Notes: generated by a model from the letters alone, not told the origin. DNA of 37,002 bases from Candidatus Zhuqueibacterota bacterium (GCA_022616415.1 JAKEEU010000431.1:1-37002), one strand, 5' to 3'. Numbered from the stretch's first letter, positions 24,916 through 34,981 are shown. Made by a program: numbers and translations.

Positions 24916-27606
24916 TTAATGCGCTAACTCGACTTCACCATGCGCCGCTTCCGCCGGCAACGCCTGCAATGCTTCGCGAAATTCCATCGCCGTGGCGTAG
25001 CGCTCTTCCGGAGTTTTGGCGAGCGCGCGGCCGACGATCTCGTCGATCTCAAGCGGCAGCTCGACGTTTTGCAGGCTCGGCGGAATGTGCATCTTGTGGA
25101 CGATCTTGTAGGCCAGTGAAGCAAGCGTATTGCCCGCGAAAGGACGGCAGCCGGTTACCAGCTCATAAAAGACGACGCCGAGCGAAAAGATATCCGCGCG
25201 GCCGTCGATTTCCATCCCCTCGAATTGCTCCGGCGCCATGTAGCTCGGGGTCCCCAGCACGTGGCCGGGCAGCGTCAGCGAAAAATTATCCGCAATCTTG
25301 GCAATGCCGAAATCGGTAACCTTGGCTTTGTCGCCCGGCAGCAGCATGATATTCGACGGCTTGATGTCGCGGTGAATGATGCCGGCCTGATGCGCATAAT
25401 CCAGCGCGCCGCAAACTTGCGAGACGATTTTAATCGCGCGCGCAGCGTCGAAACGATGCTCGCTCGCCAGCGCCTGCCGCAAGTCCCGGCCTTCGATGTG
25501 CTCCATGACGATGTAAGACATGTCCTTGTCGTCTTCCACGTCATAAACCACGACGATATTGGGATGTCCGAGCTTGGCAATGGCGCGCGCCTCACGATAA
25601 ACCCGGTCTTTGAGCGTCAAGGTATCTGTCTCGCTCGTCGCCAAATTGAAGCACACGGTTTTGATGACCACCCGGCGGTCCAGCTTGGGGTCCAGCGCCA
25701 GATAAATATTGCCCATCGCGCCCTTGCCGATCTTCCGTTCGATGACGTAACGGCCCAAGACCGGAGGTCCCGCTGAAGCGGGATCTTCATTGTGCTTCGA
25801 CTGGTTGTCCTGCTGTAGCGGGATCTCCGCCGCGTTTCGACTCGATGATGATGGCGCGGGGTCCGGCTCTTCCCCCAGGTTGATCGAGAATGCATATCCA
25901 ATATTCGAATCGATGCCATTGCGCTCCTCATTTGTCGAGTCGATGGCGAGGCCGGATTTCGGCGTCGTCGAGCTCATGACAAACTCGCCGTTATGCTCAT
26001 TTTTTTCGGCTGCCGGGTCTATTGGTTCTAACGAAAGACGACCCAAATCAGCATCTTTGGAAATGTCAACCACAATCGGTAATAACGACGGCTCGGCAGA
26101 AGCGTGGTCAACATGCCCATTGGCCAGCGAAGCCGCGTCGTCGAATTTGGTCAAAACTTCTTCGTCAAATTCTTCAATCTCCGGCTCCGCCGCGATTATT
26201 TCAGCGAAGAAAGCCTGGGTTTGTAAAGAAGGCTGATGCGGCTCTTCCGGCGTGTTTTTCGAGACCGGTATGGGTTCGGAAGATTCCGTCTCCAACGGCG
26301 CTCCAGCAAGAGCGCCGTTCGTCGGGGCAGGCAGAAGCTTGATTCGGCGGGTGTGTTCGTAGCGGACAACCAATTCGTTTCGCATTCGCGACGGCAGCAA
26401 ACGCACCTGGCGAGAGACAACCGCAGTCGAAGCTGCGAGAGCCGGTTTCAGTTGCAGCCAAACGTGGCCGAGCCGGCGCCGCTGGATGACGGCGAAAACG
26501 GCGAGCAGCAACGCGCTTATGCCAAAGACGACCAGCGTTATCGAACTCGAACCTGCAGACGGCGTGGACGTACGCGGATTGGAAGTTTCCAAGGATTCCA
26601 CAGTCACTGACGGAGGTGGACTCAGCGCTACGGAAGGTTGTGGCGAACGCGAAATAGTCGCCTCAGGTGACTTGAGCGCCCCGGTAGACGACGTGCTTTG
26701 GATTTGAGCGGCGGCGCTATCGCGCGTGGAATTTTTCAACAGAGGCGATTTGCTAGATTTTAGCGCTGCTTTCTTCAAAACCGCGGGCTTGGGGGCGCGT
26801 TGAGTTGTTACTGCAGCTTGTCGTGAAGGGTGCGGACTTGACGCCGGCGCGGTTGAAGAGTTGTTCGTGGTTTTCGTCTTTGCATCGTCTTGGCGCGATA
26901 TCGCCGTCGCGACGGCAAGTGAGTCGAGCGCTTTCGCGGCCAACTGAATGGAATCGCTGGAAACAGCCGCTCTCGCAGCAATGCGGGAAAGTTTTGCCTG
27001 GACGCGCAGCAGATTTTTTTGCGCCAAACCCAGGCTCGCATCCAGCTCCAAAGCCCGCGAATAAGCCGCTACTGCTGCATCGAGATCTCCTTTCGCCTCG
27101 TGCGCCGCGCCGAGATTGTTATAAAGCTGGGCATTGGGTTGGGCGCGCAAGACGAGGTCGTATGCTTGAATCGCCGCGTCATACTGGCCCTGTTGAAAAT
27201 AGGCCAGGCCGAGCGTGGCGCGAGCCGGCAAAAGGCCGGAATCGAGGGCGAGGGCTTTTTCGAGGTGAGTAATCGCCGTTTGCCAGCGCGCTTTCTGGTA
27301 AAATTCCCGGCCGAGGGCGCCGTGAATATTAGCGGCCTGCCGCGCGATTTCCGGAGAAGATATCGAGCTTTGCGCCTCCGCAACAAGCTGCGCCGCCTGT
27401 TCCAACAAATGTATGCGTTCAGCAACGCTCTTTTTCTGCAGTGCTTTTTCGTAAAGCGACTGCGCCTTTTTAGCATCGCCCGATTTTTGCGCGCGCGCCG
27501 GAGAATAAACGGCCGGCAAAATGACGTAGGCGAGCAACAAGATGCCGGCGCCAAGCCCCCAACTCCTGGCTCGAAGCATCCTGGTGCTCTTTCGACGGCG
27601 CCGCAT
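24916..27606 (-). CDS. Membrane Ser/Thr protein kinase with an N-terminal TPR domain
   Basis: I choose MRRRRKSTRM at 27606 because a signal peptide or anchor follows (GLGAGILLLAYVILPAVYSP); an ATG at 27720 is an alternative. The product has 896 aa. Residues 92-200 form TPR-like repeats (TLGLAYFQQGQYDAAIQAYD, LYNNLGAAHEAKGDLDAAVA). A Ser/Pro-rich linker leads to a membrane segment at 354-374. Residues 618-896 are a complete Hanks kinase: GKGAMG loop, Lys649 in VVIK, catalytic Asp747 in HRDIKPSN, DFG at 765, and APE. The sensor precedes the kinase, so the TPRs should face the periplasm and the kinase the cytoplasm. The gene follows the 1419-aa secreted protein gene by about 115 bp. Confidence 0.93.
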   Translation of the reverse strand: MRRRRKSTRMLRARSWGLGAGILLLAYVILPAVYSPARAQKSGDAKKAQSLYEKALQKKSVAERIHLLEQAAQLVAEAQSSISSPEIARQAANIHGALGREFYQKARWQTAITHLEKALALDSGLLPARATLGLAYFQQGQYDAAIQAYDLVLRAQPNAQLYNNLGAAHEAKGDLDAAVAAYSRALELDASLGLAQKNLLRVQAKLSRIAARAAVSSDSIQLAAKALDSLAVATAISRQDDAKTKTTNNSSTAPASSPHPSRQAAVTTQRAPKPAVLKKAALKSSKSPLLKNSTRDSAAAQIQSTSSTGALKSPEATISRSPQPSVALSPPPSVTVESLETSNPRTSTPSAGSSSITLVVFGISALLLAVFAVIQRRRLGHVWLQLKPALAASTAVVSRQVRLLPSRMRNELVVRYEHTRRIKLLPAPTNGALAGAPLETESSEPIPVSKNTPEEPHQPSLQTQAFFAEIIAAEPEIEEFDEEVLTKFDDAASLANGHVDHASAEPSLLPIVVDISKDADLGRLSLEPIDPAAEKNEHNGEFVMSSTTPKSGLAIDSTNEERNGIDSNIGYAFSINLGEEPDPAPSSSSRNAAEIPLQQDNQSKHNEDPASAGPPVLGRYVIERKIGKGAMGNIYLALDPKLDRRVVIKTVCFNLATSETDTLTLKDRVYREARAIAKLGHPNIVVVYDVEDDKDMSYIVMEHIEGRDLRQALASEHRFDAARAIKIVSQVCGALDYAHQAGIIHRDIKPSNIMLLPGDKAKVTDFGIAKIADNFSLTLPGHVLGTPSYMAPEQFEGMEIDGRADIFSLGVVFYELVTGCRPFAGNTLASLAYKIVHKMHIPPSLQNVELPLEIDEIVGRALAKTPEERYATAMEFREALQALPAEAAHGEVELAH

Positions 27607-27721
27607 GGCGGCGAGAGAGTGGCGATTTTTTGAACCTCCTGTTGCCGACCTCCGGCGGGCTTGCCGAAAAAAACTGCAAGCCGCGCGAAGAAATCGCAAG
27701 GGGTGGAAGCGTCCTGGCATG

Positions 27722-30700
27722 TTACCGCAATAGGATAAGTTTGCGGCTCGTGATGAAATTGGCGGCTTCGAGCCGATAGATATAAATCCCCGCCGCCGCG
27801 GAACGGCCTTGTTCATCCGCGCCGTCCCACTGCGCTTCGTGATAACCGGCGTCCAAGCTCTGCCCCGCAACCAGCGTGCGCACCAGCCGTCCGGACAAAT
27901 CGAAAATCGTCAAACGCACGGCTGCCGTCGTGGGCAAACCGAAGCGAATCGTTCCCATCGTGCTGGCCCCCGCCAGGCGCAGCGGGTTGGGATAGCTCGG
28001 CGCCAGCTCAAATGCGGCGGGAAAAATGTTTTTAAGGGCCCCCGCGTCGGACAACTGTTGCTCCGGACCTGCCCACCAGATGAAACGGCGCGCCTGCGGC
28101 GTGGCGTTAAAAATATAACGAGCTGGCGTGGTTGAATTTTTTGCCGGTTTGATCCGGCGGCGCCTGCGGCCGTCCACGTCTTCCAGCACAAAAAACCAAT
28201 CGCTGGGCAAATCACCGGAATACTCCCAAGTCAATTCTACCGGCAAACCCGCTCGAGTGGCGACGACTGTAAAGTCCCATTTTTGCGCGGCGTCATTCGC
28301 CGGGCGAAAATCGCTCGTGAATAATCCCGCGTAGCGCGGCCAGTCACTCCGATCGAAATGCAGGCTCACGTAATCACCGATCGCCGGCGGCTCGGAGAGA
28401 TCAAGCCGATCCCAGGTTTCGGCGGCAGCGGCAGCCGCACCGAGATGGTTTTCGTCGTCACGAAATTCGCCGTCGGAAACGCGCAATTGCACCTGCCAAA
28501 GAATTTCACTGTCTATAGGTTTTTGCATTGCTGCATTATTGCCGGCAACCACCGGCGCGATGAGTATGGTTTTGGTCAGCGAATCCAAATTGCGCAAAAA
28601 GTAACCTTGCCACGGTTGCAAGTCCTCCCGTTGGCTCGAATAACGCATGCCGTCGAACGCCCACAGATTGTTCTCGACGCCATCCGGCAATTGCACCGCC
28701 GACCACGCCGTCGGAAAATCAAAAGGTGTGGCGATGAGATTCCAACCCGGTTGCAGCGCGAGTGGAAACGTTGCATTCGTGCTGATGGAGTGCGCCGTTC
28801 CCGTACTGTAAAGTTTGGGCGACGTCGTAATCAGCCAATAGGCGTGGCCGGGTGCAAAAACATCGAAACCCGGTTTGCCAAATTCAACGTTGCCTTCGCC
28901 AGGTTGATAATCAAAGAGCCTCCACGTCGTCGGATCATAGCTTCCCAAATCATCTTCGAGCACGGCGGCTGGCGAGCCATTCTGTAGATTATAAGGGATG
29001 GAAAAAATTTGGTAACGGCCCGTTGCCAACGGCGCCGGCGCGACGACGTTTGGCGAAGCGACGATGACGGCTTGAAATTGCCTTGGTGCTCCGGCCGGCC
29101 AGGCCGCGCGATTGCCGGCCGAATCTGCCGTTTCGAGATAATATTCCAATCCCTTTGACGCCACTTCGGCAGCCTCCAAGCGCGTTGAAAAAGTCCCCGC
29201 GCTATACGTTTTCGCGCGGGGCAAAAACGTTGTAGCGCGGGGAAATTGTGTCGGCGTCGCTTGCAAACTTTTGACGTGAAATTCCTGTCCGCCGGCGGCG
29301 CGATAATACAACCGCACCTCTTCAATACCTGAGCGCGCGTCTTGAGACTGCGCTGCGAAGTCGAGAGCATTGCGCGCATCCGCCGTATCGATGGCGGCAT
29401 GAAACAAATCAGGCGGGCGCCGATCGACTGCAAACGTTGCCGTGTTCCGAGCGCCGAGATTGCCCGCGCTGTCTTCAGCCATCAAAGCCCAGGAATAATT
29501 TCTCTCGGCAAGCTGCAGAATGAACAAAAAGTTGTCGGCGTCGCCGGTGAGGTATCTGAAAAATTTGTCGTCAAGAAAAAAATGATAGCGCCGAACGCCG
29601 CTCGTCGTGTCGCTCGCCGGCGTCCATTGGAAACGCACACTGTCGCCGCGGCTCCAGTGCTGATTCGGATAAAGAAGCTGCTGTGGTTTTGGCGGCGTGG
29701 CATCATACCGGTATGCGATCTGAACGGCGGTGCGATGATCGGCGTTGTTGCGGCCGTCCAGCAGCCAAAGATAAACCGGCCATTTTCCTTCCCGTGGCGC
29801 TGTCAGCTCGAGCTGCGCGGTCGCCGGTTCATCCGAAAATGGCACGAACACACCGTCGCGAGCGTGCGCCGGCGGCGTGCCGATTTTATAAAAAGCGCCG
29901 GCAATACGGCTCGGATCAACGGGATTTTTCCAAAGGAGAATGAATTTCTTATCAGCGCTCCAGTTCGCCGGATGAATTTGCAAAGCTTGCGGCGCCGGCG
30001 GCGCCGTGGTATCAGGCGCGCCGAGATCGATAACGCGCAATTGGAACGTTTGCGTCGCCGTCGCGCCAAATGCGTCACGCGCGAGCAAGCTCACGGCATA
30101 CGCCATGCCCGCGTGCTGCCAGCTTGGCTTGCCTTGCAGCGTGCTCCCGTCCCAAGACAGCCACTCCGGCGCGACCGGCTTCAAAATTTGTACGACATCA
30201 CCACGATCCGCATCGCCGGCGACGGCGCGATAGACATACAGCGAATCCACGTAAGCATTGGTGTCCGGTACACTGGTGAAAAAAGGCGGATCGTTGACGT
30301 TATTGACGCGCAGCGAAAATTTCTGCATGGTTGCAGCGCCGCGTTTATCCGTCACGCGCACCGTCACCGTGTAATTGCCCACGTGCTCGTTTGCCGGCGT
30401 GCCGGCGATGGCGCCGTCATTCGTCAGCTTCAGCCAGGTTGCCTCGGTTTCCAGCGCCAAAGTCAAAACGTCGTCCGAATCCGGATCGGTCGCCACAATT
30501 TTATAGGAATAAAGTTGATCTTCCGTTGCCACCGTATCCGGCTTCGAGGTAATTTGCGGCGGCACGTTTGCCAATGTGCCGTCAGCTTTGAGCGCTTGCA
30601 CGAAAATATCGGCAGTGCCATACCGGGTATCATCCCAGGCGACTAAAGTCATGGCGCCGAGGGAATTGCCGGGAAACGCGGCAAGCGCCGGCCTTCGTTT

Positions 30701-31981
30701 AATGCCGTCCGCATTGGTAACATAAAGTCCATTCGCCGCCCATAATGCCTTGCCGGTCTTATCCAAACGTTGGGCGAGAATATTGGTGCCGGTGCCGCGA
30801 TCATCGGACCACGCGCAGATCAAGCCGCCGCTGCCGTCCGCGGCCGCGCACGGCTGTATTTGTTCCTGGCCGGCGACGGCAATCGCCACGCCGCCGGCCT
30901 TCCAACGCACTTGTCCGGCGGCATTCACGGCTTGTCCATATACATCTGTATTGCCGGAACGTTTGTCTTCCCAAACGAGCAGCAAGCCATCGCCGCCGTC
31001 ACTGACAATTTGCTGGTCGTATTGATTGCCCGAGGCTTTGCAAATCGCCACACCCAACAAGCCCCATTGTGGCAAGCCGTTCCCATCAATTTTTTGCGCG
31101 TAGAGATCGAGGTTGCTGCTCCGGTTGTCGACCCAAACGACATACGTGCTCCCAGGTGTATCATTGACGCTCGCCGGCACGTGCACTTTCGGCGCGGTTT
31201 GCGCGCCGAGCACCGAACCGACGGACACGTTGGCAAGCCATTGCGGATTGGCCTTGGCGTCATAGCGCTGCATCAAGACGCGCAAGGTTCGGGTGAGATT
31301 ATCGCTCCAAGCCACGATAAAACCGCCGTCAGCGGTGGCGGCAACGTCACCCAAAATTTGAGCGCCCAAGCCTTGCGCCAACGCCTTGCCCGCGGCGTCG
31401 AGAAAAACTCTGCCGTCGCCGCCAATCTGCTGCGCCACGACGTCTTCGCTGCCGGATCTGAAATCGCGGCAGAGCACGAACGCGCCGCCTTGTCCGTCGC
31501 TCGCGGCCAGCGGCTCAGCCTGCTTGCCGTTGGCGCGAATGACTGGCGCGCCGCTTGCGCCCCAGAGCAAATTGCCCTCGCCATCGAGATGCTGGCCGAA
31601 GATATCGCCGTCGTCGTTGCGCGAATCCTGCCAAAAGATTAAAACCCCGCCCTGGCCGTCGCCAATCGCCGCCGGCGCCGATTGCCCTTTCGCAGAAACG
31701 GCGACTACGATGCCATCCGGCTTCCATGTCGGCTGGCTCAGGTTGTTGAGATGTTGCGCATAAATCACCGGCCGGCCGTCGCGGTTATCTTGCCAGATGA
31801 CGAAGATCCCGGCCTTATTGTCGTTGACGAGAATCGGTGAGGTTTGCTCGCCTGTGGCCACAACGAGCGGCTGGTTGTAATAGAGAGTGGATTGGCTTAT
31901 TAGCCGAAACGGCGTGAGCACGAGCGCGATGAGAACGCACGGACTTAGTTGACGAACGCGGAAAAAAGTACAAAATTGCAT
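27722..31981 (-). CDS. Large secreted multidomain protein with a C-terminal sorting module
   Basis: The ATG at 31981 has GGGGAG eight bases upstream, and the product is 1419 aa. A signal peptide (LSPCVLIALVLTPFRLISQ) comes first. Then about 450 residues of repeats with a 'dG.GG..v.W.D.R....di.aQ' pattern follow (for example DGQGGVLIFWQDSRNDDGDI), suggesting a beta-propeller. Two cadherin/Ig-like modules start at PPQITSKPDTVATEDQLYSY and PPFFTSVPDTNAYVDSLYVY. Further beta domains follow. The last 80 residues, GTIRFGLPTTAAVRLTIFDL to AGIYIYRLEAANFITSRK, form the FlgD-like/type IX sorting module. It is probably surface-exposed or released. It lies between a 262-aa secreted protein gene and the kinase gene. 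Confidence 0.88.
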   Translation of the reverse strand: MQFCTFFRVRQLSPCVLIALVLTPFRLISQSTLYYNQPLVVATGEQTSPILVNDNKAGIFVIWQDNRDGRPVIYAQHLNNLSQPTWKPDGIVVAVSAKGQSAPAAIGDGQGGVLIFWQDSRNDDGDIFGQHLDGEGNLLWGASGAPVIRANGKQAEPLAASDGQGGAFVLCRDFRSGSEDVVAQQIGGDGRVFLDAAGKALAQGLGAQILGDVAATADGGFIVAWSDNLTRTLRVLMQRYDAKANPQWLANVSVGSVLGAQTAPKVHVPASVNDTPGSTYVVWVDNRSSNLDLYAQKIDGNGLPQWGLLGVAICKASGNQYDQQIVSDGGDGLLLVWEDKRSGNTDVYGQAVNAAGQVRWKAGGVAIAVAGQEQIQPCAAADGSGGLICAWSDDRGTGTNILAQRLDKTGKALWAANGLYVTNADGIKRRPALAAFPGNSLGAMTLVAWDDTRYGTADIFVQALKADGTLANVPPQITSKPDTVATEDQLYSYKIVATDPDSDDVLTLALETEATWLKLTNDGAIAGTPANEHVGNYTVTVRVTDKRGAATMQKFSLRVNNVNDPPFFTSVPDTNAYVDSLYVYRAVAGDADRGDVVQILKPVAPEWLSWDGSTLQGKPSWQHAGMAYAVSLLARDAFGATATQTFQLRVIDLGAPDTTAPPAPQALQIHPANWSADKKFILLWKNPVDPSRIAGAFYKIGTPPAHARDGVFVPFSDEPATAQLELTAPREGKWPVYLWLLDGRNNADHRTAVQIAYRYDATPPKPQQLLYPNQHWSRGDSVRFQWTPASDTTSGVRRYHFFLDDKFFRYLTGDADNFLFILQLAERNYSWALMAEDSAGNLGARNTATFAVDRRPPDLFHAAIDTADARNALDFAAQSQDARSGIEEVRLYYRAAGGQEFHVKSLQATPTQFPRATTFLPRAKTYSAGTFSTRLEAAEVASKGLEYYLETADSAGNRAAWPAGAPRQFQAVIVASPNVVAPAPLATGRYQIFSIPYNLQNGSPAAVLEDDLGSYDPTTWRLFDYQPGEGNVEFGKPGFDVFAPGHAYWLITTSPKLYSTGTAHSISTNATFPLALQPGWNLIATPFDFPTAWSAVQLPDGVENNLWAFDGMRYSSQREDLQPWQGYFLRNLDSLTKTILIAPVVAGNNAAMQKPIDSEILWQVQLRVSDGEFRDDENHLGAAAAAAETWDRLDLSEPPAIGDYVSLHFDRSDWPRYAGLFTSDFRPANDAAQKWDFTVVATRAGLPVELTWEYSGDLPSDWFFVLEDVDGRRRRRIKPAKNSTTPARYIFNATPQARRFIWWAGPEQQLSDAGALKNIFPAAFELAPSYPNPLRLAGASTMGTIRFGLPTTAAVRLTIFDLSGRLVRTLVAGQSLDAGYHEAQWDGADEQGRSAAAGIYIYRLEAANFITSRKLILLR

Positions 31982-32096
31982 AAAATAATCTCCCCGGCGC
32001 AGTGGCGGGATTGCCTCCATGTCCCTTTGTCGTTTGCCTCCTTGGCGCGTTGACGCTCGGTTTAATTGCAGGGTTTTCGCCTTTTTATCTTTTTTT

Positions 32097-32885
32097 TCAT
32101 TTCGGGGGGTCCGGCGGCTCCGGCAAAAGCGTTTTTCCTGCCGGGCCGTTGTTCGATGACTTGCGCAGCAACAGCACCGCCGAGCCGCCGCTTAAAACCG
32201 CTGCGCCGGTGAAATACCACAACCAATGCCGGCCGCGCCGGTTTTGCAACAACGGTGTGGTTGCGGCCGCGCTGTCCATCGCCGGCATTTCAACCAACAG
32301 GTTGTCAATCGGCAAAATCACTTCCGGCGAATCCAATAAGGCGCGAAACAGCTCGCGCAGCGGAAACGACTCCGGCGCGTTAACATCTCCCGCATATTCC
32401 CGCGCCAAAGTCTTGGTCATTTGCCCGGTGTTGCCGTCCAGCCAGCGCAAAGTGATTTGCCACGTTAGGGCGCTGGAGTCCGGTGGCGCCTCAATCGGCG
32501 GGATACTCTCAAACTTCAGAGTGACCAGATAGTCAACGTTTAGATTTTGACACAACGTCTGGACGCTATCCGCAACCAGAATAGAAAAATTTGGCCGCTT
32601 CTCCAAATAGGTTGCGAGAGCCGTATCCGCTGCAATTTCCAAATGGCTCTCGTCTCGACAAATTTGGGCAAGCGCGGCGAGCATGGCCTGGCTTTGTGAT
32701 TGACTCAGCGCGTTGCCGGATAGATCGAACAGCGCCAGCCGTTCCGGCGCAAAAACCTCGCTTACGGCTACGATCGAAACGGTTTGTGCGCGCACCGGCA
32801 ACGCCGCTAACGCGCAGAGCCAAAATCTTAAAAAGAATTTTTGTTGCACTAAAAATTTACGGCTAGAGAAAAATATCTTGAGCAT
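32097..32885 (-). CDS. Secreted, C-terminally anchored hypothetical protein
   Basis: This 262-aa protein begins with a basic region and a signal peptide (FFLRFWLCALAALPVRAQ). The middle, NFSILVADSVQTLCQNLNVD then YLVTLKFESIPPIEA, alternates strands and helices like the fold of CsgG/LpoB-type lipoproteins. That resemblance is weak. Near the C-terminus HWLWYFTGAAVLSGGSAVLL is a membrane anchor followed by a short basic, proline-rich tail. No Shine-Dalgarno is evident. It is the first gene of the minus-strand cluster containing the large secreted protein and the kinase. Confidence 0.7.
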   Translation of the reverse strand: MLKIFFSSRKFLVQQKFFLRFWLCALAALPVRAQTVSIVAVSEVFAPERLALFDLSGNALSQSQSQAMLAALAQICRDESHLEIAADTALATYLEKRPNFSILVADSVQTLCQNLNVDYLVTLKFESIPPIEAPPDSSALTWQITLRWLDGNTGQMTKTLAREYAGDVNAPESFPLRELFRALLDSPEVILPIDNLLVEMPAMDSAAATTPLLQNRRGRHWLWYFTGAAVLSGGSAVLLLRKSSNNGPAGKTLLPEPPDPPK

Positions 32886-33292
32886 GACAATAAATTTTTA
32901 AATGACAATCGCCCAACGTCAGAGAGATTACAAATATGGTGCCAGTGAGGAGGGAAAAAACAGGATAAAAAATTTGAAGTTAAGCCCGCCAAGCTGCAGC
33001 CGGCTTGGGGAGTGGTTTCAAATCCGTATCCCGCCCAAGAGTTTGTTCGATGATGAAACAGCCGGTCCGAGGGCAGACTTCAGATTAAAAATTTTTGAAA
33101 ATTGCGGGAATTATGCGTGCTTTTTATGTCTATATAGACAGAGGGATCAATACATGACTATGAAGGTTGGGGCCGGTCAGCAGAATATGCTAACTAAGCG
33201 CTATCATTGCGAGCTTTTATTGCCGCTATGAGGATAAGCTTTCAGCAAGAACGCCCCGCCTGTCATTACGTTTCAACAAAAGATAAAAAGCC
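32886..33292. other. Divergent intergenic region, no gene seen
   Basis: These 407 bases separate two divergent secreted-protein genes and should hold both promoters. An open frame at 32902-33231 has no Shine-Dalgarno and an unlikely composition. I see no hairpin, RNA gene or repeat that I can support. Confidence 0.55.
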
Positions 33293-34252
33293 ATGAAAAG
33301 AATGACTCGTCATTTAAAGAAAAGGCCGCCAAACGCAAGTCGAAAGCTTGGGATATTTTTTATGCTGCCAGTTGCTCTGGTGGTTGCCGTGACCTCCGCA
33401 ATGGCCCGGGATGATCTGTTCGTTGGCTCAAGCCTTGGCCAGCGCCCTTTTTATGTCAACGTGCTTTATTTTCGTGCAAGCGATGAGACAAAAACACTCG
33501 TCGAGGTGTTTGTCGAAGTTCCCTACTCATCGCTCCGCTTTATGAGAGCTGATACGGGTTATGAGGCCAGGGTTGAAGTCGCAGTGATCTTCGATGATGA
33601 CAGCGGCTTTCAGGTCGACGGCCACTCGCTAGCCGAGGCGATCCGCGCGGATAATTTTGAGGCTACGCTTTCGAGCAGCCAGGCTCGGGCTTTCTGTTTT
33701 CGTTTCACGCTCGATCCGGGTCCTTACGCTCTGCGCGTCGCGGTTCATGACGAGCGCGCCAACCGCCGGTTTTCGACAACTTGCAAGATCGATGCGCCGT
33801 CGTTTTGCGTGCCACACCTGAAAATCAGCAGCATTCAATTGGCGTACGGCGCCAAAAAATTCGACAAGGACTTTATGTTGCAGAAAAACGGCCGCATCAT
33901 GATTCCCAACGTGCAACAAAGTTTCAGGCAAAACAGTCCTTCGGGCCTCGTTTACTTCGAGGCCTACAATCTGAAGCTTGGTTCTTCCGAAGCTGATTCA
34001 TTTCGGGTCGACTACAGTATTCGACGAGGCCGGAAAGAGGTCTACTCAGCCAGGGAGAATTACCTCAAGCCCGGTAGCATGGCAACCGTCAGCGTGCCGC
34101 TCAATATGGGAATTTTTGCGCCCGGCGAGTACATGCTCACGGTCACGGTAGTTGATCAGAACGGCAAGCGAAAGGACAGCGCTTCCGCTCAGTTCTGCAT
34201 CATTCGATCCGCGAATGAGTCAAAAAACAAGTTGGCGTTGAAGTCGATATGA
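33293..34252 (+). CDS. Secreted protein resembling the N-terminal half of GWxTD proteins
   Basis: This 319-aa protein has a basic N-terminus and a signal segment (KLGIFFMLPVALVVAVTSAMA). The region YVNVLYFRASDETKTLVEVF then VEVPYSSLRFMRADTGYEAR follows the pattern seen in the beta-rich N-terminal part of GWxTD-domain proteins of FCB bacteria. The GWxTD motif itself and the C-terminal domain are absent. A second beta domain ends with FAPGEYMLTVTVVDQNGKRK. The product is probably periplasmic. The function is unknown and the resemblance is by eye. Confidence 0.72.
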   Translation: MKRMTRHLKKRPPNASRKLGIFFMLPVALVVAVTSAMARDDLFVGSSLGQRPFYVNVLYFRASDETKTLVEVFVEVPYSSLRFMRADTGYEARVEVAVIFDDDSGFQVDGHSLAEAIRADNFEATLSSSQARAFCFRFTLDPGPYALRVAVHDERANRRFSTTCKIDAPSFCVPHLKISSIQLAYGAKKFDKDFMLQKNGRIMIPNVQQSFRQNSPSGLVYFEAYNLKLGSSEADSFRVDYSIRRGRKEVYSARENYLKPGSMATVSVPLNMGIFAPGEYMLTVTVVDQNGKRKDSASAQFCIIRSANESKNKLALKSI

Positions 34253-34287
34253 CGGCAACTGCTTTGGTGAGCTTGCAACAGATCAAA

Positions 34288-34788
34288 TCACTTCATTTCA
34301 CGATACCGTCCTTCAAATAACAAGATAGAGGTGGTGTTTTCGCTTTTGTAGACGCCAAGGCCGTCAATTTGGTACACTCTTCCCGCGCCGGTCCTGACCA
34401 CCCGCTCTTTAAAGCTTTCGGTGATTTTGCCGTCCGGGGTTTGGCGATACCAAAAGAGCGCGCCGTCCTCGAAACGGCCCAAATGCAACGTGCGCTCGCC
34501 GCTGTCTTTTTCCACCTCGCAAACAAGCTGGCCGTCTTTCTCATAATTACGCGCGCGGGCGCGGACAACTTTGCCGTCTTTATAGCGCTCAATGAAAACG
34601 CCGATTTGCTCATCGCCTTTCCATGAGTAGCGTTGCTCTACTTCCAGTTGGTCAATCAGCTTTCCATCAAAATTGTAAACCTTGAACTCACCGCGCCAAT
34701 TGGCATTGAACGGATCGAGAATTTGGTGGATGGTTTGCTGTTGCGGAGAGAGCAAAACCCACGACAGCATCATGAAGAGTAAATTCAT
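34288..34788 (-). CDS. Small secreted hypothetical protein
   Basis: This 166-aa protein begins MNLLFMMLSWVLLSPQQQ, a short signal-peptide-like segment. A beta-rich body follows (RGEFKVYNFDGKLIDQLEVE, RTLHLGRFEDGALFWYRQTP) with alternating charged and aromatic residues, suggesting a lipocalin-like or DUF1579-like barrel. No catalytic motif is seen. It converges on the preceding GWxTD-like gene with a 35-bp gap. Confidence 0.68.
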   Translation of the reverse strand: MNLLFMMLSWVLLSPQQQTIHQILDPFNANWRGEFKVYNFDGKLIDQLEVEQRYSWKGDEQIGVFIERYKDGKVVRARARNYEKDGQLVCEVEKDSGERTLHLGRFEDGALFWYRQTPDGKITESFKERVVRTGAGRVYQIDGLGVYKSENTTSILLFEGRYREMK

Positions 34789-34878
34789 GGTTCGCTTCCG
34801 ATTTTGGTAAAATGATCAAACACCGTTTTTCTGAATTTAAACGTTTAAAGAGCTAAAAGCAAAAATTGTTTGTAGTTG

Positions 34879-34981
34879 TTTGTAGTGTCGCCTTCAGGCG
34901 TGGAATGTTCGGGACAGAAAGTCATTTGCATTTTCCCCCCTTTTCATCTGCCGCACCGGCGCCTAAAGGCACTGCTACAAA
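34879..34981. repeat. Imperfect inverted repeat with TTTGTAG ends
   Basis: TTTGTAGTGTCGCCTTCAGG (34879-34898) and the region 34960-34981, which reads TTTGTAGCAGTGCCTTTAGG on the other strand, form an inverted pair separated by about 60 bases. The left arm also contains a self-complementary CGCCTTCAGGCG. It looks like a small dispersed element. It lies upstream of the adenosine-specific kinase gene. Confidence 0.6.

Noticed and set aside
29342..31642. Long plus-strand ORFs (434 and 290 codons)
   Set aside because: They are antisense to the 1419-aa secreted protein gene, which has clear domains and codon usage. They have no Shine-Dalgarno and no recognisable domain.
32902..33231. 109-codon plus-strand ORF in the divergent gap
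   Set aside because: No Shine-Dalgarno, low-quality composition and no recognisable motif. It occupies what should be a promoter region.
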